DNA of 64,000 bases from Betaproteobacteria bacterium. GTDB lineage: Bacteria; Pseudomonadota; Gammaproteobacteria; Burkholderiales; Burkholderiaceae_A. This document shows positions 8,901 to 15,943 of this stretch, one piece after another. The position numbers and the translations under genes are program-made. The stretch spans positions 109,171 to 173,170 of the forward strand of contig JAOINB010000001.1 of the NCBI GenBank assembly GCA_028139135.1, in the 5' to 3' direction. The notes under the pieces were generated by a model. It saw nothing but the letters and a program-made list of their open reading frames with translations, searched no databases and was not told the origin of the DNA. Each line of letters opens with the position of its first letter. Position 1 is the stretch's first letter.

Positions 8901-9045
8901 ATTAGGTAGCGGTGAACCTGGTCGGGAAATTGAGGGGCCAATGGCTTCGATCATCGTCGGGGGTTTATTTAGTTCTACAATTCTTAACCTGTTGATATTA
9001 CCTACCCTTTTAGCAAAATACGGCAAATTTGACCCTATCAAATGA
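5932..9045 (+). CDS. RND efflux pump of the CusA/CzcA-like branch
   Basis: 1037 residues with the full RND plan: TM1 near residues 15-32, a large periplasmic loop, a TM2-6 block beginning DVLIGAFLVLIVLFLFLF near 340, a second periplasmic loop, and a TM8-12 block near 865-1025. The proton-relay segment in TM4 is LGEVVDDAIIDTENI. The start resembles HME pumps (TARLDVFPEFAPPQVVIQTEAPG). The second periplasmic loop lacks the Met residues that gate copper in CusA at the expected place (AERIEETASGYAAEFVI), so the substrate may not be a heavy metal. It pairs with the adaptor directly upstream. No outer-membrane partner is nearby. Confidence 0.85.
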   Translation: MIENLVRFCVKRSGSVVIVGLIVFGLGIYLLETARLDVFPEFAPPQVVIQTEAPGFSSENSELLVTKPIEKSLAGLPGLEKIRSQSSPGLSVITAIFDESQTIFLSRQLVAERLSLLSESLPANVANPKITPLTSSASSLLGIGVTSVTKNLMEQLEIVEQQIVPLLMETEGVADVHVFGGHDRERQIRIRAEDLFNSNLHLEDLEEKLTRELALRANGFSENRNQRSEILFNSQPITLEQLRSLVLDSIDQRPIKVSDIASVEDSHAPLISTARINQTPGIFLMIQSQPFIDSLNVTKKLEQKLGQIEQSLAIAGITLHYDLFRPANFINEALSNIQKDVLIGAFLVLIVLFLFLFNARCALISAIAIPLSLLSSIIILVSQDLTLNIMVLGGLVIALGEVVDDAIIDTENIFRRLRENKKKKNPDSPLKIIVNASMEVRHSIIYATLIVIIAFSPLLFLPGIAGRLFEPLGLAYIYALGASLLVALTITPALCAVLLSREKYLDTKDSPIVLRLKQKYLTLIRKIQKYPSAISLFVIFFVSLGLAIIPLFKMEFIPELREGHYTMHMAGIPGTSHIEMNRVGKLITEKINSIENVKSVVQWVGRAENGADTFGMNYSEIQIEVGPLSGKDQENTLEKIKATLTTLPGFEGASVPGFTFGIHTFLAERIEETASGYAAEFVIEVTGLDLENINSDAKKITEIITSIPGAKAVQMVTPTGIPQIKIEILWDRMAAFGITPDEINRVITAIFRGIHVGELVIEENTIPVVLTFAGNMKNSINKLKQLSLRSKNGQAFKLSDVTNIYFDTGKSKILRSGGKRIQAITANIEGRDIFDFKKEVNARIDKEITFFPGNYYTILGSATESSQSTSALIRNAIIALFFVTLILRVALNSNINLLIVLANLPFCLIGGVIAIVFTGGWLSIGSIVGFVTLFGITIRNSIMLTSHYQHLVKNENLPWNFSTAALGASQRLPSILMTAIVTALGLLPLILGSGEPGREIEGPMASIIVGGLFSSTILNLLILPTLLAKYGKFDPIK

Positions 9046-9088
9046 AAAGATTTATCCGTCCAGCAATAAGAGAAAAAAAAACCTTGAT

Positions 9089-9104
9089 TCATACTTAAGT
9101 ATGA
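9089..9104. promoter_or_regulatory. 16-bp perfect palindrome upstream of the M23 peptidase gene
   Basis: TCATACTTAAGTATGA reads the same on both strands and lies between the RND pump stop and the M23 peptidase start. It has no GC-rich stem and no clear T-run, so an operator for a dimeric regulator is more likely than an intrinsic terminator. The function is inferred. Confidence 0.4.
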
Positions 9105-9170
9105 GTTATATTTTGTCTCTATGATGGTAGAATTTAACATAATTTACTCGTTGTGCAGGTTTCTAACACT

Positions 9171-10028
9171 ATGCAGTTAATCCTCATTACAAGGTCGGAT
9201 AAGCCTCATGTTTCCATCAGACTGATGGGATGGAGGTTGTGGGTAGCATTAGGGATTATTGCCGCAGTGATTCTATTGGCTATGAGAATAGGTATGGCAA
9301 TTAATACTGAGTCTGGAAGCCTCACGAAGTCGGTCATAGAGTGGTGGGAGGAGACTAGAGAGGATTCATTAGCGAAAGAGTTAGGGGGTCTCAAGGCCAA
9401 AGTTGATATGCTCGAATCAACTGTATCGGTAATTGAGGGGGAAGACACTAATCTTCCAGCGGGAGACTATCCTGAAGACAGACCACCAAGAATGGAAGAA
9501 TTGGAGGTGAGAGTAAAAAAAATCTCTTTGGCGATAGACTCAATACAGGCTAATCGACAGAGGATTTTTGAAAGAATTTCCACCGGGCCGGCGGCACACC
9601 CGATTTCCGGGTATGCAAGAATTTCTTCGGGCTTCGGCATGAGAAAGGACCCTTTTAGCAAGAGGAAAGCCTTTCACCGTGGCGTTGATTTTATAGCCAA
9701 GGCTGGAACGCCCGTGTACGCGATCGGGGACGGTGTTGTTGAAGAAATTGGTAGAATGGGAGGATATGGAAAGATCATAGAAATACGACATAGTCCTCAG
9801 CTAGTTAGTGCTTACGCGCACTTGCAAGGTATCGAAGTTGTAAAGGGAATGCCAGTTCGGGCTGGTCAACGTATTGGCAGAGTAGGATCTACGGGCCGTT
9901 CAACGGGCTCGCACCTGCATTTTGAACTTGTTCTAAACAAGCGACCAATAAACCCGAGACCGTTCCTCACCCGGGTCAGCAGATCTGAAAAACTGGCTAA
10001 TTTACGTATTGATAGGAATGGGCAGTAG
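9171..10028 (+). CDS. M23 family membrane-anchored metallopeptidase
   Basis: 285 residues from ATG 9171; a GTG at 9153 would add six residues, but MQLILITR is the usual family start. One N-terminal membrane helix (about 22-40) is followed by a coiled region (65-130) and a C-terminal LytM domain (about 148-265). The zinc and catalytic residues are present: H169 and D173 in HRGVD, H217 in AYAHL, and H248/H250 in HLH. It probably cuts peptidoglycan cross-links in the periplasm. It leads a module with a coiled-coil membrane protein and a bactofilin, an arrangement linked in other bacteria to cell shape or polar wall remodelling. Confidence 0.88.
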   Translation: MQLILITRSDKPHVSIRLMGWRLWVALGIIAAVILLAMRIGMAINTESGSLTKSVIEWWEETREDSLAKELGGLKAKVDMLESTVSVIEGEDTNLPAGDYPEDRPPRMEELEVRVKKISLAIDSIQANRQRIFERISTGPAAHPISGYARISSGFGMRKDPFSKRKAFHRGVDFIAKAGTPVYAIGDGVVEEIGRMGGYGKIIEIRHSPQLVSAYAHLQGIEVVKGMPVRAGQRIGRVGSTGRSTGSHLHFELVLNKRPINPRPFLTRVSRSEKLANLRIDRNGQ

Positions 10029-10039
10029 AGCTACTTACA

Positions 10040-10729
10040 ATGCTGCGGCCAAAGAAAAACCCTTTGATTGATGAACCTCTGATAGCAGCTTCTGCAGGGA
10101 CATTCAGACGTGTGAAGACAACCTACTGGATTTTACTAGGAATAATCAGTGTGATATTGCTAACCTGGTTGTGGCTACTAAAGTCATTTGGCGAACAAGT
10201 ATATACTGAGGCATGGTGGAGGCTTAGCATCTCTAGGTTGGCTGATTGGCAATTTCAAAAGAATGTTGGTCTAGAGCAATCAAGTCAACTCAGTGAGAAT
10301 GTGAAAAATCTTGCTACTCAAAAAGCAGAGATGCAAACCAGAATACAAACACTGGAGAAATTAGTTCAAGCGACCCAGTCGAATGGATTTTTACGACAAT
10401 TTTCGGCAGTACGTATTCGAGGGGAAAACAAAATAAGTTACGAACTGTTAATTGCAAACCCAAAACCTGGTTCCAAAAGAGGAAAAAAAAGGGTAAGGAT
10501 AGTAATTCGTGGGGTTGAAAATATTGATCCACTTCGACCAGAGCAGGCTATTTCCGAATCGATAGATAAAACACGAATGAAACAGCACAAAATTAGAGTT
10601 CCAGAGGTAGCAGAGGCGATTAAGGGAAAGTTAGAATCAATTAGTGCTAAATTTCTCATTGCCACTATTTTGCCATTTGATGACATAACAAAATCCGAAG
10701 TAATTATAATACCTATTACCAGCATATAA
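10040..10729 (+). CDS. Single-pass membrane protein with periplasmic coiled coil (DUF6776-like)
   Basis: 229 residues. A short cytoplasmic head (1-26) is followed by a transmembrane helix at about 28-48 (TTYWILLGIISVILLTWLWLL), a predicted coiled coil at about 78-112 (LSENVKNLATQKAEMQTRIQTLEKLV), and a beta-rich C-terminal domain from about 118. Position and layout match the betaproteobacterial family that sits between an M23 peptidase and a bactofilin. That family match is from memory of the gene order. A scaffold between bactofilin and the peptidase is plausible but inferred. It starts 11 bp after the M23 gene. Confidence 0.6.
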   Translation: MLRPKKNPLIDEPLIAASAGTFRRVKTTYWILLGIISVILLTWLWLLKSFGEQVYTEAWWRLSISRLADWQFQKNVGLEQSSQLSENVKNLATQKAEMQTRIQTLEKLVQATQSNGFLRQFSAVRIRGENKISYELLIANPKPGSKRGKKRVRIVIRGVENIDPLRPEQAISESIDKTRMKQHKIRVPEVAEAIKGKLESISAKFLIATILPFDDITKSEVIIIPITSI

Positions 10730-10740
10730 AAAGGAACACT

Positions 10741-11217
10741 ATGTTTTTTGGACAAAACAGACAAAAGTCTGTATCTACAGAGACACTTGCCACTCTAATG
10801 GATGCATCGGTAAAAATAAAAGGGGATTTTTATTTTGACAAAAGTGCTCGAATAGATGGAGAAATTATAGGAAATATTAAAGGTCCTAAAACCAAGTCAA
10901 GTGCATTGATAGTCGGTCCTAAAGCAAGGATAGAGGGGGATATTCTATGTCATAGTGTAGTTGTTTTAGGAACAATACTGGGAAACATTGAGTCAGATCA
11001 CCTAGAGGTTAGATCGGGGGCAACAATAAGCGGAGACGTTAAATATTCCGTTATTGAGGTTCATCAGGGTTCTAATATAAATGGCAGGATGATTATCCTA
11101 AACTCCGAACAAGCCAATGACTCAAACGCTCATAACCCTAATGCTACTCAAAGCATTGACAAAAAAGACAAACAAACAAAAACTGGAAACATTCCAAAAA
11201 TCAAAACAATTATTTAA
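10741..11217 (+). CDS. Bactofilin (polymer-forming cytoskeletal protein)
   Basis: 158 residues. The core (about 25-125) is a right-handed beta-helix built of short repeats with regular small and hydrophobic residues: VKIKGDFYFDKSARIDGEIIGNIKG, ALIVGPKARIEGDILCHSVVVLG and LEVRSGATISGDVKYSVIEV. Flanking tails are disordered and polar, which is the bactofilin plan. Bactofilins self-assemble on the inner face of the membrane and position wall enzymes, and here the M23 peptidase two genes upstream is the likely client. The last 8 bp overlap a convergent small gene. Confidence 0.88.
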   Translation: MFFGQNRQKSVSTETLATLMDASVKIKGDFYFDKSARIDGEIIGNIKGPKTKSSALIVGPKARIEGDILCHSVVVLGTILGNIESDHLEVRSGATISGDVKYSVIEVHQGSNINGRMIILNSEQANDSNAHNPNATQSIDKKDKQTKTGNIPKIKTII

Positions 11218-11374
11218 TATTTTTTTTTCTATTTTGTTTAAAGCTATCAAGAAAAGCTAAGAATGCTCCAACAAAGAGTACTAACTGCAATGGAACCTCC
11301 CAAATGGAGAAAAAGAAAACTGCCATGAAGAGACAAAAAATAAGTAAGCCTATGTACCTAATAAAAAAATTCAT
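11210..11374 (-). CDS. Small membrane protein, 54 residues
   Basis: The frame runs from ATG at 11374 to TAA at 11210. It begins MNFFIRYIGLLIFCLF and ends in a basic tail (SFKQNRKKNIK). Residues 5-24 and 28-44 are hydrophobic, suggesting two membrane helices with a short WEVPLQ turn. It starts 20 bp after the stop of the amidase-like gene and would be the last gene of the TRAP operon. Its 3' end overlaps the bactofilin stop by 8 bp. No family was recognised. Evidence is limited to an open frame, its position and sensible hydrophobicity. Confidence 0.45.
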   Translation of the reverse strand: MNFFIRYIGLLIFCLFMAVFFFSIWEVPLQLVLFVGAFLAFLDSFKQNRKKNIK

Positions 11375-11394
11375 ACCAGTAATTTAATCCTAAT

Positions 11395-12609
11395 TTAAAG
11401 TGCCTTTAAATAATAATCTACCACACTCACTAACTTATCATCTCTTTTTTTACAACCGACAAAAAAAAGCATCGGTTTTGTTTCTTTTCCGCCCGAAAAA
11501 TCAAGGGGCACTCCCACAATAGGAAAGCCAAAAAGATAAAGTAGTCTTAAAAGCTTGTACTCAAAGTTATTCTCGATTGCCTCTACAGCATCAAACTTTA
11601 GCATTATTACATCGCTTGTATCTAAAAAATCCGAGATGATTGTTTCAAAGGGAGAGTTGTCATATTTCCGTCCTAACGTATTTTCTCTTTCGGTACATCC
11701 AACTTCTAACTCGCTATTGTCAAAATTATACAAGGAAGTTAATTCATCTATATCAAAAAACTCAGAAAGTTCTACATTGTCTATATAAAAATAATCCTTC
11801 GCCATCGTATCTGCAATCCAGACAGAATCACTATTCTGATAATTATTAGCATCTAATTTTTCACTTAGAAACAAGACCCTTGGTTTAAACACTTTTAAGT
11901 AATTTTGTTCGACTAACAACCTCTTCTTTAAAGTTCTTTTAAGAATTTCATCATGTCCATCATCTCCGCTACAAACCTGACAAAAAAGACACAAGTCTTT
12001 CAAATTTCTTGCAAAAAAAACAAGCCTCTTATTTGGACTTTTTTCGATACTCAAACCAGTGTATGGAACCGTACTTCTTGACGGCACAAAAGTGAATACG
12101 CCCGAACGGAACGTTTGGTACATCCATTCAGAGTTCGAATTGCCACCTAAGCCCAAAGGGGTGAGCCCATAGCAAACTGCAAGCGATACCTTACAATGTT
12201 TTCCAATATCTTGCTCTATTTCAAAAGAATACAGTTTTGACTCATTTTCCAGACAGTCGCTACTTTTGCCCGTTGTACATAACAGCAAGGCGCCTTCAGC
12301 AAAAAGTCTCCGTAATATTGTCACATCATAGAGACTCAGATAATCCGAGTGAAAGTCAGTATTGGCGAAACTCTCACTTATTGCAAAAGGAACTCCAAAC
12401 AACTTTCCTAGTATCTCGCCATTTCTTTTCTTCGATAATAAGCTATCAACCTGAGCCATAAATTCTTGTTCAAAAAAAAATGAACAAACCTTATATTTTT
12501 CGTTTACCTCATAACCACGGGAGAATAAGGTTTTCGAAAATTTTTGCACACAAAACTGTCCTTTATTTAACCCATCCCTGATGTCATATCCACTAAACTC
12601 GGTTACCAT
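11395..12609 (-). CDS. Amidase-fold protein with a broken catalytic triad (pseudo-amidase)
   Basis: 404 residues. It follows the amidase-signature family from end to end: GVPFAISESF near 72-81 (usually GVP-AVKD-), DVTILRRLFAEGALLLCTTGKSSDC near 95-119, SGVFTFVPSRSTVPYTGL near 169-186, and the closing LLYLFGFPIVGVPLDFS. The catalytic lysine position holds Ser (about S78), the Gly-Ser-rich loop with the cis-Ser is replaced by IGKHCKVSLAV (136-145), and the DTGGS loop reads GGNSNSEW (155-162). It should not work as a normal amidase. It lies 9 bp after dctM, so a role tied to the TRAP substrate is possible; a decaying enzyme is the alternative. Confidence 0.65.
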   Translation of the reverse strand: MVTEFSGYDIRDGLNKGQFCVQKFSKTLFSRGYEVNEKYKVCSFFFEQEFMAQVDSLLSKKRNGEILGKLFGVPFAISESFANTDFHSDYLSLYDVTILRRLFAEGALLLCTTGKSSDCLENESKLYSFEIEQDIGKHCKVSLAVCYGLTPLGLGGNSNSEWMYQTFRSGVFTFVPSRSTVPYTGLSIEKSPNKRLVFFARNLKDLCLFCQVCSGDDGHDEILKRTLKKRLLVEQNYLKVFKPRVLFLSEKLDANNYQNSDSVWIADTMAKDYFYIDNVELSEFFDIDELTSLYNFDNSELEVGCTERENTLGRKYDNSPFETIISDFLDTSDVIMLKFDAVEAIENNFEYKLLRLLYLFGFPIVGVPLDFSGGKETKPMLFFVGCKKRDDKLVSVVDYYLKAL

Positions 12610-12618
12610 GTCGCCTTA

Positions 12619-14028
12619 TTACTCCGCAAAAAAACTGGGATCGATTACATTCGGATCCTCCACATCGACCGTTACCTCTTCGGTATTAACTGAGTAAAAA
12701 TAATCCGGTAATGCAGTAACGATTTTAGGTTGTACATATACCAATACCAATGACAACAAAACCATTGACAAGAAAGGTAAGCAACCTTTAAAGATAGTTA
12801 CGAGTTTAACTCCCGAAGGAGCAACACCTTTTAAGTAATAAGCAGACATTGCCATTGGCGGAGTCAGAAATGAAGTTTGTAAATTAATGGCAATCAAAAT
12901 ACCGAAGAAAAGCGGATCAACTCCGAAGTATCCGAGCAATGGTAAAAAAATTGGAACAAAAATTATAATAATTTCCGACCATTCTAAAGGCCAACCGAGA
13001 ATAAATATTATTAACTGGGTAAGGATTAGAAACTGGATTGTATTGATATTCAAATCAAGCATGAAATCTTTTATTAATGATTCCCCTCCGAGATAAGAAA
13101 ATACCGATGAAAATGTCCAAGAACCCACAAAAAGAAAACAGACCATAGCTGTTGTTCTCGCTGTTCGGTGGACGGATTCTCTAAGCTTTTCCCAAGTAAA
13201 TGCTCCATATGAAACCGCAAGTATAATGCTACCCAATGCTCCCATGGCTGCAGCCTCACTGGGAGTTGCCAAACCAAAGAGTATGGAACCCAAGACAGAA
13301 AACATAAGCAAAGCGAGAGGTAAAAACGAAGTTACTAATAAATATAGAGACTTGATAAAACTATATTTTTCCGCGTCTTGTAACTTTGGAGCAAGACTAG
13401 GGTTTATTACAACTCTGGTAAAAACATACAATAAATATAAACTTGCTAACAATATACCCGGGCCAATCGCCGCTGCATAAAGCTTCACAACAGAAATACC
13501 AGCGGTTGCGGCATAAACTATTAGCATTATAGAGGGTGGTATTAAAATGCCAAGTGTGCCACCTGCAGTTATAACGCCGGCAGACAATCTTTGATCATAA
13601 CCAGCCTTCAACATTGCAGGAAGGGCTAATAAACCCATAAGAGTAACAACAGCTCCTACAATGCCTGTAGCGGTTGCAAAAAGAGCGCATGTGATTAACG
13701 CAGCCAGAGCCATTGAACCTGGCAAACCTCTGAGTCCTACTTGTAAACTCAAAAACAGCCGGTCTAAAATGTTAGCCCGCTCTACCATATATCCCATAAA
13801 TAAAAAGAGTGGTACCGAAATCAAAACATCATTACTCATAACACTGTATGTATTTTGCACAAAGAGATAAAATATTTTGTTCTCAAAAAAACTCTGTATC
13901 GGATCAAAATAAGCATAAAACCCGAAAAATATTCCTACTGCCATCAATGTGAATGCAATTGGAAATCCGAGAAAAATAAATATCAGAAATAAACACAGCA
14001 TCGAAAGAGCTACGATCGGATCACTCAT
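12619..14028 (-). CDS. dctM: TRAP transporter large permease (DctM)
   Basis: 469 residues with about 12 membrane helices, forming the ion-coupled subunit of a tripartite ATP-independent periplasmic transporter. Signatures include an N-terminal FLIFIFLGFPIAFTLMAVG, the GALVTLMGLLALPAMLKAGYDQRLSAG-like segment (GAVVTLMGLLALPAMLKAGY), ILIPPSIMLIVYA and ATPSEAAAMGALG. At 469 it is longer than the classical 425-430, with an acidic, variable C-terminal tail (NTEEVTVDVEDPNVIDPSFFAE). This length fits the branch that works with TakP-like binding proteins. It is 27 bp after dctQ. Confidence 0.93.
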   Translation of the reverse strand: MSDPIVALSMLCLFLIFIFLGFPIAFTLMAVGIFFGFYAYFDPIQSFFENKIFYLFVQNTYSVMSNDVLISVPLFLFMGYMVERANILDRLFLSLQVGLRGLPGSMALAALITCALFATATGIVGAVVTLMGLLALPAMLKAGYDQRLSAGVITAGGTLGILIPPSIMLIVYAATAGISVVKLYAAAIGPGILLASLYLLYVFTRVVINPSLAPKLQDAEKYSFIKSLYLLVTSFLPLALLMFSVLGSILFGLATPSEAAAMGALGSIILAVSYGAFTWEKLRESVHRTARTTAMVCFLFVGSWTFSSVFSYLGGESLIKDFMLDLNINTIQFLILTQLIIFILGWPLEWSEIIIIFVPIFLPLLGYFGVDPLFFGILIAINLQTSFLTPPMAMSAYYLKGVAPSGVKLVTIFKGCLPFLSMVLLSLVLVYVQPKIVTALPDYFYSVNTEEVTVDVEDPNVIDPSFFAE

Positions 14029-14055
14029 TAGTTTCTACCTTGAATTTTATTATGC

Positions 14056-14592
14056 TTATTTGCCTATCCTATGGGGCCATTTGCCCTCTTCAAGGCAAAC
14101 GATGCACCTAAAAACCTCAGCCAACCCTTGTAAAAATAATGTAATTCCTGCGAAAAATATTATCAATTTGAGTGGCCATACGGGCACATCAGCAGGACTG
14201 TTTACTGACACTTCTGAAATCAACATTGATTGGCTCCCATACTCAAATCCGGAAACGATCATTGCTGTTATACCAGGAAAGAAAAAAATTAAATAAAGAA
14301 TTAAGTCAACCTTAGCCTGAGTTGTCGGACTCCATCTTTGATACATAAAATCACCACGAACGTGTTCTCCTTTTGACAGCGTGTATGCTCCAGCCATCAT
14401 GAATAATGCGCCATATAAAATAAAACTCATATCAAAAGCCCATGAGGTGGGGCTATTAAAAAGATAGCGCATAATTACCTCATAGGATATTCCAAAAACT
14501 AAAACGATTATTGCCCAAGAAAAAGCTTCGCCAGTAGAGTGGGAAATATTATCAAAAGCCACAATTAACCTCTTCAAGGGCACTATATTCAT
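14056..14592 (-). CDS. dctQ: TRAP transporter small permease (DctQ)
   Basis: 178 residues and four membrane helices, at about 20-40, 55-75, 98-118 and 140-160. The family motif WAFDMSFILYGALFMMAGAYTLSKGEHVRGDF (51-83) is clear. It partners the large permease and binding protein in Na+-driven uptake of an organic acid. It starts 8 bp after the dctP stop and is followed by dctM, in the usual P-Q-M order. Confidence 0.93.
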   Translation of the reverse strand: MNIVPLKRLIVAFDNISHSTGEAFSWAIIVLVFGISYEVIMRYLFNSPTSWAFDMSFILYGALFMMAGAYTLSKGEHVRGDFMYQRWSPTTQAKVDLILYLIFFFPGITAMIVSGFEYGSQSMLISEVSVNSPADVPVWPLKLIIFFAGITLFLQGLAEVFRCIVCLEEGKWPHRIGK

Positions 14593-14600
14593 GTTTCTCG

Positions 14601-15806
14601 CTAGTCTCGAGGCAACTTTACTTTGAAGGTGTGCTCATAACCCATTCTAAAGTCTGCTTCATTAAAGAAAGAATAGTATGCTACTTTTTTTGCCCAGGCC
14701 TTTGCTGATGCGTTTACTTCTTTGAAAAACGGGTCTTCACTCTCCAGCCTGGCTGTTACTTTATCCCATGCTTCAAGCTGAGCCGCAAAAACTTCTCGAG
14801 ATGTCCTACTAACTCTCACCTTATCCTTTACGATTAAAGCTTGAAGATCCTTTGAATAGTTTTTCTGTGCGGTCCATGTGTTTGAGCTTGAAGCTGCCTC
14901 CGCTGCAAATTCAAGAATTGCTTTCAAATCATCGCTCAATGCATTAAATTTAGTTCTATTAAAAAGAATTTCAAAAAATTCCATAGCCTGATGAAAAGAA
15001 CCTAAGGAATAATTTTTGCATACATCCTGAGCCCCCAGTCTTCGGTCCGACGTAGGGTTATTAAATTCAAAAGCATCCAAAACGCCTCTTTCCATAGCAG
15101 GAATTATTTCACCTCCTGGTAACTGAGTAACTTTCATTCCCAACTCTTGCATCAAATCTGCTGCTAAGCCAACCGTTCTGTATTTGAAGCCTTTAAGATC
15201 CTCCTTACCCGTAGGTGGCTTTTTCTTAAACCAACCTAAAGGCTGTGTCGGCATGGGAAACGCAAAAAAACCTTTAATGTCGAGATTTAATTTTTTAAGA
15301 AGTTTTTCATAAAGTTCATAGCCTCCACCTCTCTTTATCCAACCCATCATTTGTTCCGAATTGGCACCATTAATAGGCCCTGAGCCAAATAGCGATGCAA
15401 CTTTTGATTTTCCGTACCAGTAAACGGGTACTTGATGCCCTGCATCTAGTACCCCTTTGCTAACTGCATCTGTTATTTCAAAAGGTTTCACAACAGCTCC
15501 CGCAGTTAGATAATCAATTCGAAGTCTCCCCTCAGCCATTTTGTTAACTCTATCTACATACTCTAAGGCAAATTCATTCATAATGTCTTTTGCGCCCCAT
15601 GCGCCTTGCATCTTCAGTACAACCGGACTAGCTGCAATGGAAAACATAGGTACTCCAACAATTGGAGCAACAGACGAGGCTTTTAGAGCCTTTACAAAAA
15701 ATTGCCTACGATGGCTTTTACCAGCCCTTTCGGCTGTATCTACGCTTTTTTTTTCTGATGGGTTTTCAACTCCTACCTTGCCCATACTTTTTAGTGTTTT
15801 TGCCAT
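14601..15806 (-). CDS. dctP: TRAP transporter substrate-binding protein, TakP-like (DctP)
   Basis: About 401 residues from ATG 15806, which has GGGGAA five bases upstream; an in-frame TTG at 15818 is less likely. The N-terminus carries a twin-arginine-like export signal (SHRRQFFVKALKASS, then a hydrophobic stretch to about residue 65). The mature domain fits the branch containing the 2-oxoacid binder TakP: MQGAWGAKDIMNEFA, AVKPFEITDAVSKGVLDAGH-like text, and the substrate arginine region GFKYRTVGLAADLMQELG. The sequence PAMERGVLDAFEFNNPTSDRRLG supports it. The likely substrate class is 2-oxoacids or similar carboxylates; the exact ligand is not decided here. Confidence 0.9.
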   Translation of the reverse strand: MAKTLKSMGKVGVENPSEKKSVDTAERAGKSHRRQFFVKALKASSVAPIVGVPMFSIAASPVVLKMQGAWGAKDIMNEFALEYVDRVNKMAEGRLRIDYLTAGAVVKPFEITDAVSKGVLDAGHQVPVYWYGKSKVASLFGSGPINGANSEQMMGWIKRGGGYELYEKLLKKLNLDIKGFFAFPMPTQPLGWFKKKPPTGKEDLKGFKYRTVGLAADLMQELGMKVTQLPGGEIIPAMERGVLDAFEFNNPTSDRRLGAQDVCKNYSLGSFHQAMEFFEILFNRTKFNALSDDLKAILEFAAEAASSSNTWTAQKNYSKDLQALIVKDKVRVSRTSREVFAAQLEAWDKVTARLESEDPFFKEVNASAKAWAKKVAYYSFFNEADFRMGYEHTFKVKLPRD

Positions 15807-15943
15807 ACTTTTCCCCAATTATTCACCTGAATAAATCCATGTTCGGCTGACAAATTTCTATGAACTCGTCAATTTTGCGATAATCCTAGCAAATAACTCC
15901 CTCCACCGCCATTTTCTCGTATTGATGGGAATTTTCAAACGAA

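Noticed and set aside
8775-9140. 121-codon open frame on the minus strand over the end of the RND gene
   Set aside because: It is a reverse-strand shadow of conserved pump helices, with no homology pattern of its own.
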